Assembly: GCF_900112065.1 (NCBI RefSeq)
Contig: NZ_FOKE01000016.1
Coordinates: 1 to 64,000 of the forward strand
DNA: 64,000 nucleotides
DNA from: Cohnella sp. OV330
Lineage (GTDB): Bacteria > Bacillota > Bacilli > Paenibacillales > Paenibacillaceae
Direction: 5' to 3'
In this document: one piece after another, positions 24,435 to 32,919 of the stretch
Position numbering within the stretch: position 1 is the stretch's first letter
How the letters are laid out: the number at the start of each line of letters is the position of its first letter
The notes under the pieces: generated by a model
Seen by the model: only the letters and a program-made list of their open reading frames with translations
What the model was told of the DNA's origin: nothing
Database searches by the model: none
Position numbers and translations under genes: made by a program

Positions 24435-25850
24435 TCAGTTGAGGAGAAACTTCGCGCCGAATCGTTTGCCTGCGCCTAGCGCCGCCTTGCGTTCCTCCGA
24501 ATCGCCACGCTCAAGAAGGACGACATTTTCGGGATAGAGCTTCCCTAGCAGCGCCCTTATGACGAGCTCATTTCCCTCCGTCGCCACCTCATGTACCCCC
24601 GCTTCATTCGTCACAAGCCCGGAGAGGGAGAGGACACGGTCCGCAGCATGACGCTCGATTACGGGCCTCTCTTGGTCCGAGGACTGGCTGCCTGCCTGGT
24701 CGTTTGCAGGATTCGAACGATAATGGAAGCGATGCCCCCTGAAGATTTGGCCCAGGTCGACGGCATACGCGCCGTCATCCGTACTTAAGCAGAACTGGAT
24801 CGCTGCCTGACCGCTAGCCTGCACGGCCGCCTGCAAATACGCCTCTGTAATTCCGTTCAGCCGCTCATCGGCCTCTTGACCCTCCGGCGAACCAGGCCCG
24901 AGCAACGATCGCGGTGCCGCATAATAGTCCGGATATTCGTATTCAAAAGCGATCGAATCCCGTCCATCGACCGACTCGGCCGTCTTCACCGGATACCACC
25001 GGAGGAGGTACCGGGGCGCGCGCGCCAACTCGGACCCCAAGCTTGCCGGCAAAATCGTCCCCAGCCGATACTGGAATCCGTATCCGGCAGCGGACAGTTC
25101 CGGTGCCAGCAAGCTCTTCGCATAGTGAACCAACGACTTGTGGTCAAGCGGTCTCGCCAGGAATAGGGAGAGAAATTCGGAATGCGCTTGCTCGGTATAG
25201 CGCAGTCCTCGCGCATTCCGCGCTTTCAGCTCAATCGGCACCTCTTCCCAATTTTCGAAAGGAAGAAGCGCGTCCCGCAGGAGAACGATCTGATGCAGGT
25301 ACTCGTTGAAGAGCTGCATGACAGGCGGACCGCCCGCAGGTCCCTGAAGGATATCCGTGACTTCGTGGGTCCAGAGATGGTGATCGCACCGGCTCCTGAA
25401 TATAAGGCGGCCCAGCACTTCCGCGCCCAGCTCTCCCAAGCCGCGCGATTCGCCGTCGAATTCGCGTGCCCATTTCGACAGCGCCTCGCCGATCCGACCA
25501 GCCTGCGCGGACAACTCGGACCTAGCAGGGTCGTGCAAGGGGAGAACGCCCAGGGGAAGGGTCGTTTCCCGTCCGGCGATGGCGAGGCTATTCTCGATAT
25601 TCGTCAGCAGCGCTTCGCGATTGGCAGCTTCGGCCAATTGAACATGAATCGCTTCGAGCAGCACCCCTAACGCCTTCACGACTTCCCGAGCCGTGTACAC
25701 CCCGTCCGGAATGTCCCATTCCCACAACCCTTGCTCGGCGGAGGGCTTCACCTCTGCTTCACTCTTGCTATTTGTCTTGAACTCCCCCGGCTCCAGCCGA
25801 ACGCCCCACACGATACGCTGATTTCCTGCATCCAAACGGTAATGTGACAT
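24435..25850 (-). CDS. Hypothetical protein, no recognised domain
   Basis: 471 residues, soluble, no signal peptide, membrane helix or known catalytic motif. The sequence is Ala/Glu/Leu rich, with a helical middle (about 60-240, for example REVVKALGVLLEAIHVQLAE) and a more mixed C-terminal half. A GGGCAGG precedes the ATG. It is convergent with the HxlR regulator with only eight bases between. No partner gene; a monocistron. Function unknown. Confidence 0.7.
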   Translation of the reverse strand: MSHYRLDAGNQRIVWGVRLEPGEFKTNSKSEAEVKPSAEQGLWEWDIPDGVYTAREVVKALGVLLEAIHVQLAEAANREALLTNIENSLAIAGRETTLPLGVLPLHDPARSELSAQAGRIGEALSKWAREFDGESRGLGELGAEVLGRLIFRSRCDHHLWTHEVTDILQGPAGGPPVMQLFNEYLHQIVLLRDALLPFENWEEVPIELKARNARGLRYTEQAHSEFLSLFLARPLDHKSLVHYAKSLLAPELSAAGYGFQYRLGTILPASLGSELARAPRYLLRWYPVKTAESVDGRDSIAFEYEYPDYYAAPRSLLGPGSPEGQEADERLNGITEAYLQAAVQASGQAAIQFCLSTDDGAYAVDLGQIFRGHRFHYRSNPANDQAGSQSSDQERPVIERHAADRVLSLSGLVTNEAGVHEVATEGNELVIRALLGKLYPENVVLLERGDSEERKAALGAGKRFGAKFLLN

Positions 25851-25945
25851 GTTGCACCTGCCCTTCTGTTTTGATCAGCCTATCACATTAATTCCGATGA
25901 AAATAGTATGTACTTTTTCGTGCGGAAGTCACGAAAGGGTACCTT

Positions 25946-25963
25946 AGTTCCCAATTGGTAACT
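25946..25963. promoter_or_regulatory. Orphan palindrome in the 25.85-26.04 kb gap
   Basis: AGTT-C-CCAATTGG-T-AACT pairs 16 of 18 bases. No adjacent gene starts here: the hypothetical begins at 25850 reading left, and the VOC gene ends at 26044. It may be an operator left from a lost gene. Confidence 0.35.
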
Positions 25964-25979
25964 GCCTTTGTTGACCTAA

Positions 25980-26024
25980 TAAAAAATACATCGACGGGGC
26001 CAGGACGGCCGCGACGATGTATTT
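25980..26024 (-). terminator. Terminator of the ArsR-SRPBCC-VOC operon
   Basis: ATACATCG (25986-25993) and CGATGTAT (26015-26022) flank a GC-rich inner part; the minus-strand transcript ends in a U run (A run at 25980-25986). Confidence 0.75.
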
Positions 26025-26043
26025 ACGACTTATAGGCTGCCGA

Positions 26044-26523
26044 TTATTTCTCGTAAGCTTGCTGCAATGCCTGGATATCGATTTTACCCATTCCCATCAG
26101 CGCTTGCGACACATTGCCTGCTTTTCGGCCATCCTTGTCTCCCATCAGCTGGCCGAGGATCGTCGGAACGATCTGCCATGACAAGCCGAACTTGTCCTTC
26201 AGCCAGCCGCACCGGCCGGGTTTCCCTCCGTCGGCGGTGAGCTTCTCCCACAGATCGTCGACTTCCTCCTGCGAGTCGCTGTTAACGAAAAACGACACGG
26301 CCTCGTTGAACTTGAAGTGCGGGCCTGCGTTTAACGCCATGAACCGCTGCCCCTCCAGTTCAAAGGTGGCGGACATCAATGTTCCCTTCGGAAACGGCGC
26401 TCCGTCACCATAACGGGTAATGCTCAGCGTTTTTCCGTTTTTGAACACCGAGCTGTAAAAGTCGATGGCTTCCTCTGCATTGTCATTGAACCACAAGAAA
26501 GGGGTGATTTTGTTATTTTGCAT
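26044..26523 (-). CDS. VOC family protein (PhnB-like, glyoxalase/bleomycin-resistance fold)
   Basis: 159 residues. ITPFLWFNDNAEEAIDFYSS and FMALNAGPHFKFNEAVSFFV, then GKPGRCGWLKDKFGLSWQIV define the PhnB/3-demethylubiquinone-methyltransferase-like branch of the VOC superfamily. Enzymatic role unknown; such proteins often accompany SRPBCC domains and ArsR regulators. The ATG at 26523, preceded by GGAGATGA, lies inside the end of the SRPBCC gene (11 bp overlap), so translation is coupled. Confidence 0.88.
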   Translation of the reverse strand: MQNNKITPFLWFNDNAEEAIDFYSSVFKNGKTLSITRYGDGAPFPKGTLMSATFELEGQRFMALNAGPHFKFNEAVSFFVNSDSQEEVDDLWEKLTADGGKPGRCGWLKDKFGLSWQIVPTILGQLMGDKDGRKAGNVSQALMGMGKIDIQALQQAYEK

Positions 26524-27055
26524 GCTTATCATCTCCGTAGCTATCTGCCGTTTTTATAAGCTGTCCGATACTTGCTGCGAACTTGTCGAGTGACTGCTCC
26601 ATGCCGAGCTCGGCGAATTTGGCCATTTGGCCTGGCGCCCATTCGTGTTCGGTGATCGTCAGCTCCGTCCGAGCGTCTCCCAAAGCTTTGAATGCAATGA
26701 CGAATTCAACCTCGCGCGGAAAATCCGGGGGCATGCCTACGTCTGCGGGATCGAGCACGTTCCCATGCGCATCGGACAGGCTCTGCGTAAATTCAAGACG
26801 TTCATAAGGCACGATTTTCGTATAGACGCCCGTGTTGTAGTAAATATGGCTCCCTTGCGCTGGCGGCGCCTGCATGCAAAAGATGTACTTGCCGCCAACA
26901 CGCAGATCGATTTCGCTTCGCGGCGAGGTATAGTGTGCCGGCCCCCACCAGAGCGGTACAAGCTTCGGATCCGTCCAGCCTTTCCAGACCCATTCGACCG
27001 GGATATCGAATACGCGGGTGATCACGAGATCTTGCTTGTTCGAATGTTGGCTCAT
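26513..27055 (-). CDS. SRPBCC/AHSA1 family protein
   Basis: 180 residues with one START-like hydrophobic-ligand fold of the AHSA1 group: ITRVFDIPVEWVWKGWTDP, WWGPAHYTSP, GGKYIFCM and a final LTITEHEWAPGQMAKFAELG. Role unknown; in Firmicutes these genes regularly follow an ArsR-like repressor. The ATG overlaps the stop of the ArsR gene by one base (TGATG), and the 3' end overlaps the VOC gene. Middle gene of the operon. Confidence 0.9.
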   Translation of the reverse strand: MSQHSNKQDLVITRVFDIPVEWVWKGWTDPKLVPLWWGPAHYTSPRSEIDLRVGGKYIFCMQAPPAQGSHIYYNTGVYTKIVPYERLEFTQSLSDAHGNVLDPADVGMPPDFPREVEFVIAFKALGDARTELTITEHEWAPGQMAKFAELGMEQSLDKFAASIGQLIKTADSYGDDKHAK

Positions 27056-27405
27056 CAGGATTCCTCCGGATCATTTGTGGTTTTGGCGGCCTGCGCCATT
27101 TCTGCCTTGATGACGGCCTCGAATGCATCCAAGCGCCGGCTCCATCGACGTCTCATGCTCCGGGACCAGTCTTCGAATTCGGCCATTGCATCCGTGTCGA
27201 TCCGGTAAATGCGTTGCTGCGCCCTTTTTTCCACCCGGATTAATTTCGACTCAAGTAAATTTTTTAAATGTTGGGAGATGGCCTGCGGGCTGACTTGGAA
27301 TTGTTCGTGGATCTGGGATGCGGAGAGCTCTTCATGGTCGGCAAGCATCTCCAAGATGCGGCGACGCGTCGGATCTGCCAATGCGGAAAAGATATCGTTA
27401 GGCAT
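27055..27405 (-). CDS. ArsR-family winged-helix repressor
   Basis: 116 residues from MPNDIFSALADPTRRRILEM, with the recognition helix in SPQAISQHLKNLLESKL and a LIRVEKRAQQRIY wing. No Cys-rich metal site, so it belongs to the non-metal ArsR group. The ATG at 27405 has GGAGGGGGAAGG upstream; an upstream ATG in frame at 27432 lacks one. It heads a coupled three-gene operon with the AHSA1 and VOC genes and probably represses it. Confidence 0.88.
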   Translation of the reverse strand: MPNDIFSALADPTRRRILEMLADHEELSASQIHEQFQVSPQAISQHLKNLLESKLIRVEKRAQQRIYRIDTDAMAEFEDWSRSMRRRWSRRLDAFEAVIKAEMAQAAKTTNDPEES

Positions 27406-27503
27406 GCAGTTTGTTCCTTCCCCCTCCTTCATGGCGTTCGGCGATTGGGTTGTTGAGTTCATATTAAATCATTTTATTTATAAAGTAAATGCTTTAGTAA
27501 TAA

Positions 27504-27541
27504 TAAAAAAAAGAGAACGGCCCGCCCGCAGCAGCCGCTCC
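27504..27541 (-). terminator. Probable terminator of the PadR/ABC exporter operon
   Basis: A GC-rich hairpin (AGCGG...CCGTT arms) followed on the minus strand by TCTCTTTTTTTTATT, 30 bp after the permease stop. The stem is imperfect. Confidence 0.5.
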
Positions 27542-27571
27542 CTGGTTATGCTTATTCCCTTAGTGCCGACA

Positions 27572-28342
27572 TTAAGCGGCATTCCGATTGTAGGCGCGCA
27601 CCGCGAATGCGTAGGCGACGATCAGTATCCCTAAGCACCACGCCAGCGCAACCCAAATATCTTGGCCTACCGGTTGATTCGACAATAGCGCGCGGATGGT
27701 TTCTACGATGGAGGTCACCGGCTGGTTCTCGGCGAAGGCGCGAACGACTCTCGGCATAGACTCGGTCGGCACGAACGCCGAGCTGATAAACGGGAGGAAG
27801 ATCAGCGGGTAGGAAAAGGCGCTTGCGCCTTCCACCGACTTGGCGGACAGTCCGGCAATGGCCGCGATCCAAGTGAGCGCCAGCGTGAACAGCACGAGGA
27901 TGCCTGCTACGGCGAGCCAGGACAGGATCCCTGCCGAGGAGCGAAAGCCCATCGCGAGCGCTACGAGAATGATGACGGCAATCGAAATGACGTTGGAGAC
28001 GACCGAGGTCAGCACATGTCCCCACAGCATCGTCGAACGCGCGATCGGCATGGAGTTGAACCGCTCGATGATGCCCCGTTGCTTATCCAAGAACAGGCGG
28101 TAGGCGACATAGGCGACCCCGCTGGCGATCGCCATCAGCAGGATGCCGGGCAACAGGTAGTTCACGTAGTTATCCGTACCGGTCTCGATGGCGCCGCCGA
28201 ACACGTACACGAACAGCAGCATCATCGCGATCGGCGTGACGCAGACCGTGAAGATCGTGTCCACGCTGCGGAAAATATGGCGCATGGAACGTCCAAGCAT
28301 GACGCCCATATCGCTGAAAAAGTGGCTTTTTGCCGTTTCCAT
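27572..28342 (-). CDS. ABC-2 type exporter permease (DrrB-like)
   Basis: 256 residues with six predicted membrane helices and the ABC-2 family segments MLLFVYVFGGAIETG, LLPGILLMAIASG and FISSAFVPTESMPRVVRAFA ENQPVT (in two parts). Daunorubicin-resistance-type permease paired with the ATPase one base upstream. Starts one base after that gene's stop, so the two are translated together. Substrate unknown; drug or lipid export is typical. Confidence 0.9.
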   Translation of the reverse strand: METAKSHFFSDMGVMLGRSMRHIFRSVDTIFTVCVTPIAMMLLFVYVFGGAIETGTDNYVNYLLPGILLMAIASGVAYVAYRLFLDKQRGIIERFNSMPIARSTMLWGHVLTSVVSNVISIAVIILVALAMGFRSSAGILSWLAVAGILVLFTLALTWIAAIAGLSAKSVEGASAFSYPLIFLPFISSAFVPTESMPRVVRAFAENQPVTSIVETIRALLSNQPVGQDIWVALAWCLGILIVAYAFAVRAYNRNAA

Positions 28343-29101
28343 TTAGATGGCCTCCTTTTTGCCGATGATCGCGAGGAAGATTTCCTCCAGCGTCGGCTGT
28401 TTTTCCACATACTCGACCTTCGCTTGCGGGAACCGCTTTTTCAGCTCCGCCAGCGTGCCGCCGGCAATGATCCGGCCCTCGTGCAAAATGGCGATTCGGT
28501 CGGCCAGCTGCTCCGCTTCCTCCAGATACTGCGTGGTCAGGAATACCGTCGTGCCGCCGTCGGCAAGCTCCTTGACGATCTTCCACACCTCGATGCGCGC
28601 CTCGGGATCAAGCCCCGTGGTCGGCTCGTCGAGGAAAATGATCTTCGGCTTGCCGACCAGGCTCAAGGCGATGTCGAGCCGGCGGCGCATGCCGCCCGAA
28701 TACGTGGACGGCTTCCGGTCGGCGGCGTCCGTCAGGCCGAACCGCTTGAGCAAATCGTCCGCCACTTGGCGAGGCTGAGCGAGATGCCGCAGCTTGGCGA
28801 TCATGATCAGGTTCTCCCGCCCGGTGAGCACCTCGTCCACCGCCGCGAACTGCCCGGTCAGGCTGATCGCATGCCGCACCTGCTCGGGTTTGGACGCGAC
28901 GTCGAAGCCGTTCACGGCGGCATGGCCTCCGTCCAGCTTGAGCAGCGTGGCGAGGATTCGGACCATTGTCGTCTTGCCCGCGCCGTTGGAGCCGAGCAGG
29001 GCGAAGATCTCGCCCCGCTTCACTTCCAGATCGACGCCCTTCAGCACTTCCTTGCCCTTGAATGCCTTTTTAAGGCCTTTCACTTCGATCGCTTTTTCCA
29101 T
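28343..29101 (-). CDS. ABC exporter ATP-binding protein (DrrA-like)
   Basis: 252 residues. Walker A GSNGAGKTT, signature YSGGMRRRLD, Walker B IIFLDEPTTGLDPEAR. The YSGGMRRR form and the C-terminal extension (FPQAKVEYVEKQPTLEEIFL) are those of DrrA-type multidrug/antibiotic export ATPases. Fourth gene of the PadR operon, 14 bp after the DUF1048 gene. Confidence 0.92.
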   Translation of the reverse strand: MEKAIEVKGLKKAFKGKEVLKGVDLEVKRGEIFALLGSNGAGKTTMVRILATLLKLDGGHAAVNGFDVASKPEQVRHAISLTGQFAAVDEVLTGRENLIMIAKLRHLAQPRQVADDLLKRFGLTDAADRKPSTYSGGMRRRLDIALSLVGKPKIIFLDEPTTGLDPEARIEVWKIVKELADGGTTVFLTTQYLEEAEQLADRIAILHEGRIIAGGTLAELKKRFPQAKVEYVEKQPTLEEIFLAIIGKKEAI

Positions 29102-29115
29102 GCCGGTCTCCTCCT

Positions 29116-29466
29116 TTATTTTTTCTTGTCCGTCACTTTTTTCATGGCCTTGTTGACAGCCTGGTTCGCGGATTCCTGAGCGATGTCGGCGTACGTTTTC
29201 GAATCCTTGATCAGCTCGTCGGAGAAGGCCGCCACGTCGCTGCCCGTCACTTCGAGCACGCCCTTGCCCGACGCCGCGCCTTCTTCAAAGAGGTCGACGA
29301 TTCCCGACAGCAGCCCCGTCCCCTCGGTCAGTTCGACGGGGCCGACCTTAAAGAGATATTTTTGAATCTCCTTGTAAACGATCTGGTAATCCTGCGGGAG
29401 CGCCTTAACGCGCGCCACGTGCGCTTTCCACTCTTTTTTGCCCTCGATGATATCGCGAATGTTCAT
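29116..29466 (-). CDS. DUF1048 family protein (second copy)
   Basis: 116 residues, helical, no membrane segment. MNIRDIIEGKKEWKAHVARV, then LPQDYQIVYKEIQKYLF are typical of DUF1048 proteins, which are nearly always encoded between a PadR repressor and an ABC-2 exporter. Similar in length and pattern to the preceding gene, so the pair looks like a tandem duplication. Function unknown. AGGAGG-like sequence precedes the ATG. Confidence 0.88.
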   Translation of the reverse strand: MNIRDIIEGKKEWKAHVARVKALPQDYQIVYKEIQKYLFKVGPVELTEGTGLLSGIVDLFEEGAASGKGVLEVTGSDVAAFSDELIKDSKTYADIAQESANQAVNKAMKKVTDKKK

Positions 29467-29478
29467 TTTATTTTCCTC

Positions 29479-29826
29479 CTATTTGCCTAATTTTTTGGCT
29501 ACGTTCTGGTTGAGCTGCTCGCGCCACTTGTCGCGATAAGACTTTGCGCCTTCTTCGCCGGCCAGCGCCGCGCAGAAGCCTTTAATGTCGTCGCCCAGCA
29601 CCTCTTGGACGCGTTGGCCGTCCGCCGCCGATTCTTCGAGCAGGCCGAGCACGCCGTCGAGAATGGGCATCAGGTTGCGACCGCTGAAGCTCGAGTACGA
29701 CCACAGATTGGCGTTCAATTCTCCCCATGCCGCTTGATAATCGGCCGGCAGCTTTTTAGCTCGGGCATCAAATGCTTTCATTTCTTTCGTCATGTCGCTT
29801 CCGGTGATTTTTTCCCAAAGGTTCAT
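29479..29826 (-). CDS. DUF1048 family protein (first copy)
   Basis: 115 residues from MNLWEKITGSDMTKEMKAFD; the ATG at 29826 has GGAG upstream and overlaps the PadR stop (ATGA). The middle part LPADYQAAWGELNANLW matches the sister gene 12 bp downstream. The longer open frame upstream belongs to the PadR gene in another frame. Function unknown, probably tied to regulation or assembly of the exporter encoded downstream. Confidence 0.88.
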   Translation of the reverse strand: MNLWEKITGSDMTKEMKAFDARAKKLPADYQAAWGELNANLWSYSSFSGRNLMPILDGVLGLLEESAADGQRVQEVLGDDIKGFCAALAGEEGAKSYRDKWREQLNQNVAKKLGK

Positions 29827-30149
29827 TGTGTTTTCTCCTTTAACTCGTTCATTTTGGATGATACGAACTCCCACTTCTCCCAGAACTTCCGAAGCTCCGC
29901 GCGGCCGGCGTCGTTGATGGCGAAAAACTTTCGCGGCGGCCCCAACTCGGAGGGCTTCTTGGTGATTTCCACAAGCTTGTTCTTTTCAAGCCGGATGAGG
30001 ATGGTATACACCGTCCCCTCCACAACGTCTGCGAAGCCGAGGGCGTTCAGCTGCCGCGTGATTTCGTAGCCGTACGTTTCTTTGCGGCTAATAATTTCAA
30101 GGACACAGCCCTCAAGCACGCCTTTGAGCATCTCCGTTAAGTTTTCCAT
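29823..30149 (-). CDS. PadR-family transcriptional repressor
   Basis: 108 residues. Winged helix of PadR type: MLKGVLEGCVLEIISRKETY, then GYEITRQLNALGFADVVEGT, VYTILIRLEKNKLV, and the PPRKFFAINDAGR wing. The ATG at 30149 has GAAGGGTGA upstream and is preferred over a GTG three codons earlier. Heads a five-gene operon (PadR, two DUF1048, ATPase, permease) that it presumably represses until an export substrate binds. Confidence 0.92.
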   Translation of the reverse strand: MENLTEMLKGVLEGCVLEIISRKETYGYEITRQLNALGFADVVEGTVYTILIRLEKNKLVEITKKPSELGPPRKFFAINDAGRAELRKFWEKWEFVSSKMNELKEKTQ

Positions 30150-30187
30150 TGCTATCACCCTTCACTATTCTGTACGACTGGTATGCA

Positions 30188-30237
30188 GTGTTACTGACTA
30201 CTGCTATAAAGTAACACGTAGTAGCTCGTGTTGTCAA
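30188..30237 (-). promoter_or_regulatory. Promoter and probable PadR operator
   Basis: On the minus strand, a consensus TTGACA (30237-30232) is followed after 17 bp by TTACTT. An 8-bp perfect inverted repeat GTGTTACT / AGTAACAC (30188-30195 and 30210-30217) overlaps and follows the -10, well placed for repression. Confidence 0.6.
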
Positions 30238-30278
30238 CAGCCATCATGCTGATTTTTAAAAACGGGCGGCGGCGCGCT

Positions 30279-30450
30279 CTGTAACCGCGCTTTCCTCGCT
30301 TACAGCACGCTCCGGCGTCCTCGTGGCTCCTGTAACGTTGCTTTTCTCGCTTACAGCGGCGGCGCGCTTTTGTAACCGTGCTTTCCTCGCTTACGGCACG
30401 CTTCGGTGCCCTCGTCGTTCCTGTAACGTTGCTTTCCTCGCTTACAGCGG
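30279..30450. repeat. Four TGTAAC...TTACA intergenic repeat units (two 90-bp dimers)
   Basis: Four units of the form TGTAAC-N-GCTTTCCTCGC-TTACAGC (starts near 30280, 30331, 30371 and 30422) separated alternately by CACGCTYCGG-type and GGCGGCGCGC-type linkers, so that a larger dimer is repeated twice. Each unit has inverted ends (TGTAA/TTACA). This gap between the PadR gene and the nucleoside phosphorylase gene holds no ORF with a ribosome binding site. Confidence 0.8.
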
Positions 30451-30535
30451 TTCAAGCCTGCCGTCACCCCCGAAAGTGTAAATGCTAATAAATAAAAAAA
30501 AGCGCCCCGAGTCCCGCCCGGAGTGCCCTGCAATG

Positions 30536-31282
30536 CTATGATGCCGATGACTTCGCGTCTTGATCCGCGAGCTTCGCGACGGCGCGGAGCGCCGCCTCGA
30601 TCTCCCGCTCGACCGCCTGCGCGACGGCATCGGTGTGCGGGTCGTACTCGGCCGCGAGATCGGCGTCCGCGTAGCCGTCCACCGCCAGGATGGCGCCCGC
30701 CCGCGCGCCGCGCAAGCTTGCGACGACGTACAGCGCGGCGATCTCCATCTCGACGCCGATGGCGCCCGCCTTTTTGTACGTCTTGTGCGGAATGTCCAAC
30801 GCGCCTTCGAAAAAGGCGTCGACCGTCACGGTAATGCCTCGGCCGACGCCGCCGCCAAGCTCCCGCGCCGACGCGTCAAGCGCCTCGACGATGCGGCTGT
30901 CGGCGACGGCCGGGAACCCGTCCGGCACGATCGACCGGGTCAGCCCGTCGGCCCGAACGGCCGCAGTGCTGACGATCAGGCTGCCGGCCGGCGTCTGCTC
31001 CGAGTAGGAGCCGGCGGTGCCGACGCGGATCAGCGTCTTCACGCCCGCGCGGATCAGCTCCTCGAAGCAGATGGCCGCGCCCGGGGAGCCGACGCCATGG
31101 CTGACGACCGCGAGGCGAACGCCCTGGTAGTCGCCGACGAACGTACGGTACTCGCGGGCGAACGCCAGCTCGCGGGCGCCTTCCAGCTTACGCGAGATGA
31201 CCTCGGCACGGCGCGGGTCGCCGCAGACGAGTGCATATTCGGGAATGTCTTCGGAGTTAATTTGCAAGATCGGCAAGTACAT
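30536..31282 (-). CDS. Nucleoside phosphorylase (purine/uridine phosphorylase family)
   Basis: 248 residues. LVCGDPRRAEVISRKL (phosphate loop), SHGVGSPGAAICFEELI, VGTAGS and IGVEMEIAALYVVAS (ribose-binding Met-Glu) define the PNP/UDP family, closest to the uridine- or DeoD-type trimeric/hexameric enzymes. It splits imported nucleosides with phosphate into base and ribose-1-phosphate. Last gene of the nucleoside-uptake operon; ATG at 31282, two bases after the previous stop. Purine versus pyrimidine preference cannot be told. Confidence 0.88.
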   Translation of the reverse strand: MYLPILQINSEDIPEYALVCGDPRRAEVISRKLEGARELAFAREYRTFVGDYQGVRLAVVSHGVGSPGAAICFEELIRAGVKTLIRVGTAGSYSEQTPAGSLIVSTAAVRADGLTRSIVPDGFPAVADSRIVEALDASARELGGGVGRGITVTVDAFFEGALDIPHKTYKKAGAIGVEMEIAALYVVASLRGARAGAILAVDGYADADLAAEYDPHTDAVAQAVEREIEAALRAVAKLADQDAKSSAS

Positions 31283-31284
31283 CG

Positions 31285-31962
<678 letters not shown>

Positions 31963-31995
31963 CTTCGTTTGCAACCTCCTCTAGCGTCCGCGGCT

Positions 31996-32919
31996 TTATC
32001 TGGTGCTGGAGCCGGCGTTTTGCGCGTCTTTGATGAACCCTTTGTCCCGGAAAAAGAACATCGCGATAATCGTAACGACGTAAGGAACCATTTGCGTAAA
32101 ATGAGACGGCCACGACACGCCCTGCAGCCGGATGCTGAACGCGTCCATGAAGCCGAACAGCGCGCTGGCGCCGAGGACGCCGAGCGGCCCCGATTGGCCG
32201 AGCATCGTCGCGACGAGCGCGATGAAGCCGCGGCCCGACGTCATCCCTTCGGTGAACATCGTCACCTGCCCGAGCGACAGCTGCGCGCCGGCGAGCGCGC
32301 ACAGCACGCCGCAGGCGATCATCGCGCCGTATTGGTAACGGCGAACGTGGATGCCGATCGTCCTCGCGGCGAGCGGGTTGCTGCCCGCGGCCAGGAACCG
32401 GAACCCGTTTACCGTGCGATAGAAGTAGTACCACAGCAATCCCGCCAGCACGATCGACAAGTAGACCAGCGGAGAGTGCCCGGAGAAAATGTCGCCCACG
32501 ACTGGAATGTCCTTGATGAGCGGAATGTTCCATTTCGGCAGGCCGACCATTTCCTTATCGTAGTATGCGCCCTTTACATGGAAGATCGTCCGCAAGCTGA
32601 ACGTCGTCAATCCGAGCGCCAGGAAGTTCATCGCGATGCCGACGACGATCACGTTCGCCTGCAGATGAATGCTGAGAAACGCGAAGAGCAGCGAGAACGC
32701 GCATACGCACACGATCGCGAACAGGATGGCCAGAAACGTATTCTCAAAGTAATGGTTGCCGACGATGGCGGTGAACGCGCCGATCAGCATCAGCCCTTCG
32801 AGGCCGACGTTGAACAGGCCGACGCGCGCGCACAGCGCGCCGCCGAGCGCCGCGAGCAGGATCGGCGTCAGGATGCGAAGCGCCGAATTGAACAGGGCCA
32901 GGTCAAACAGCTGATCCAT
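31996..32919 (-). CDS. Nucleoside ABC transporter permease 2 (NupQ-like)
   Basis: 307 residues, about eight to nine membrane helices, BPD_transp_2 family. GALCARVGLFNVGLEGLMLI is the conserved entry of this permease group, and AGSNPLAARTIGIHV the cytoplasmic coupling loop. Pairs with the upstream permease to form the channel of a BMP-type nucleoside importer, like YufP/YufQ of B. subtilis. Starts 17 bp inside the end of the preceding gene. Confidence 0.92.
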   Translation of the reverse strand: MDQLFDLALFNSALRILTPILLAALGGALCARVGLFNVGLEGLMLIGAFTAIVGNHYFENTFLAILFAIVCVCAFSLLFAFLSIHLQANVIVVGIAMNFLALGLTTFSLRTIFHVKGAYYDKEMVGLPKWNIPLIKDIPVVGDIFSGHSPLVYLSIVLAGLLWYYFYRTVNGFRFLAAGSNPLAARTIGIHVRRYQYGAMIACGVLCALAGAQLSLGQVTMFTEGMTSGRGFIALVATMLGQSGPLGVLGASALFGFMDAFSIRLQGVSWPSHFTQMVPYVVTIIAMFFFRDKGFIKDAQNAGSSTR

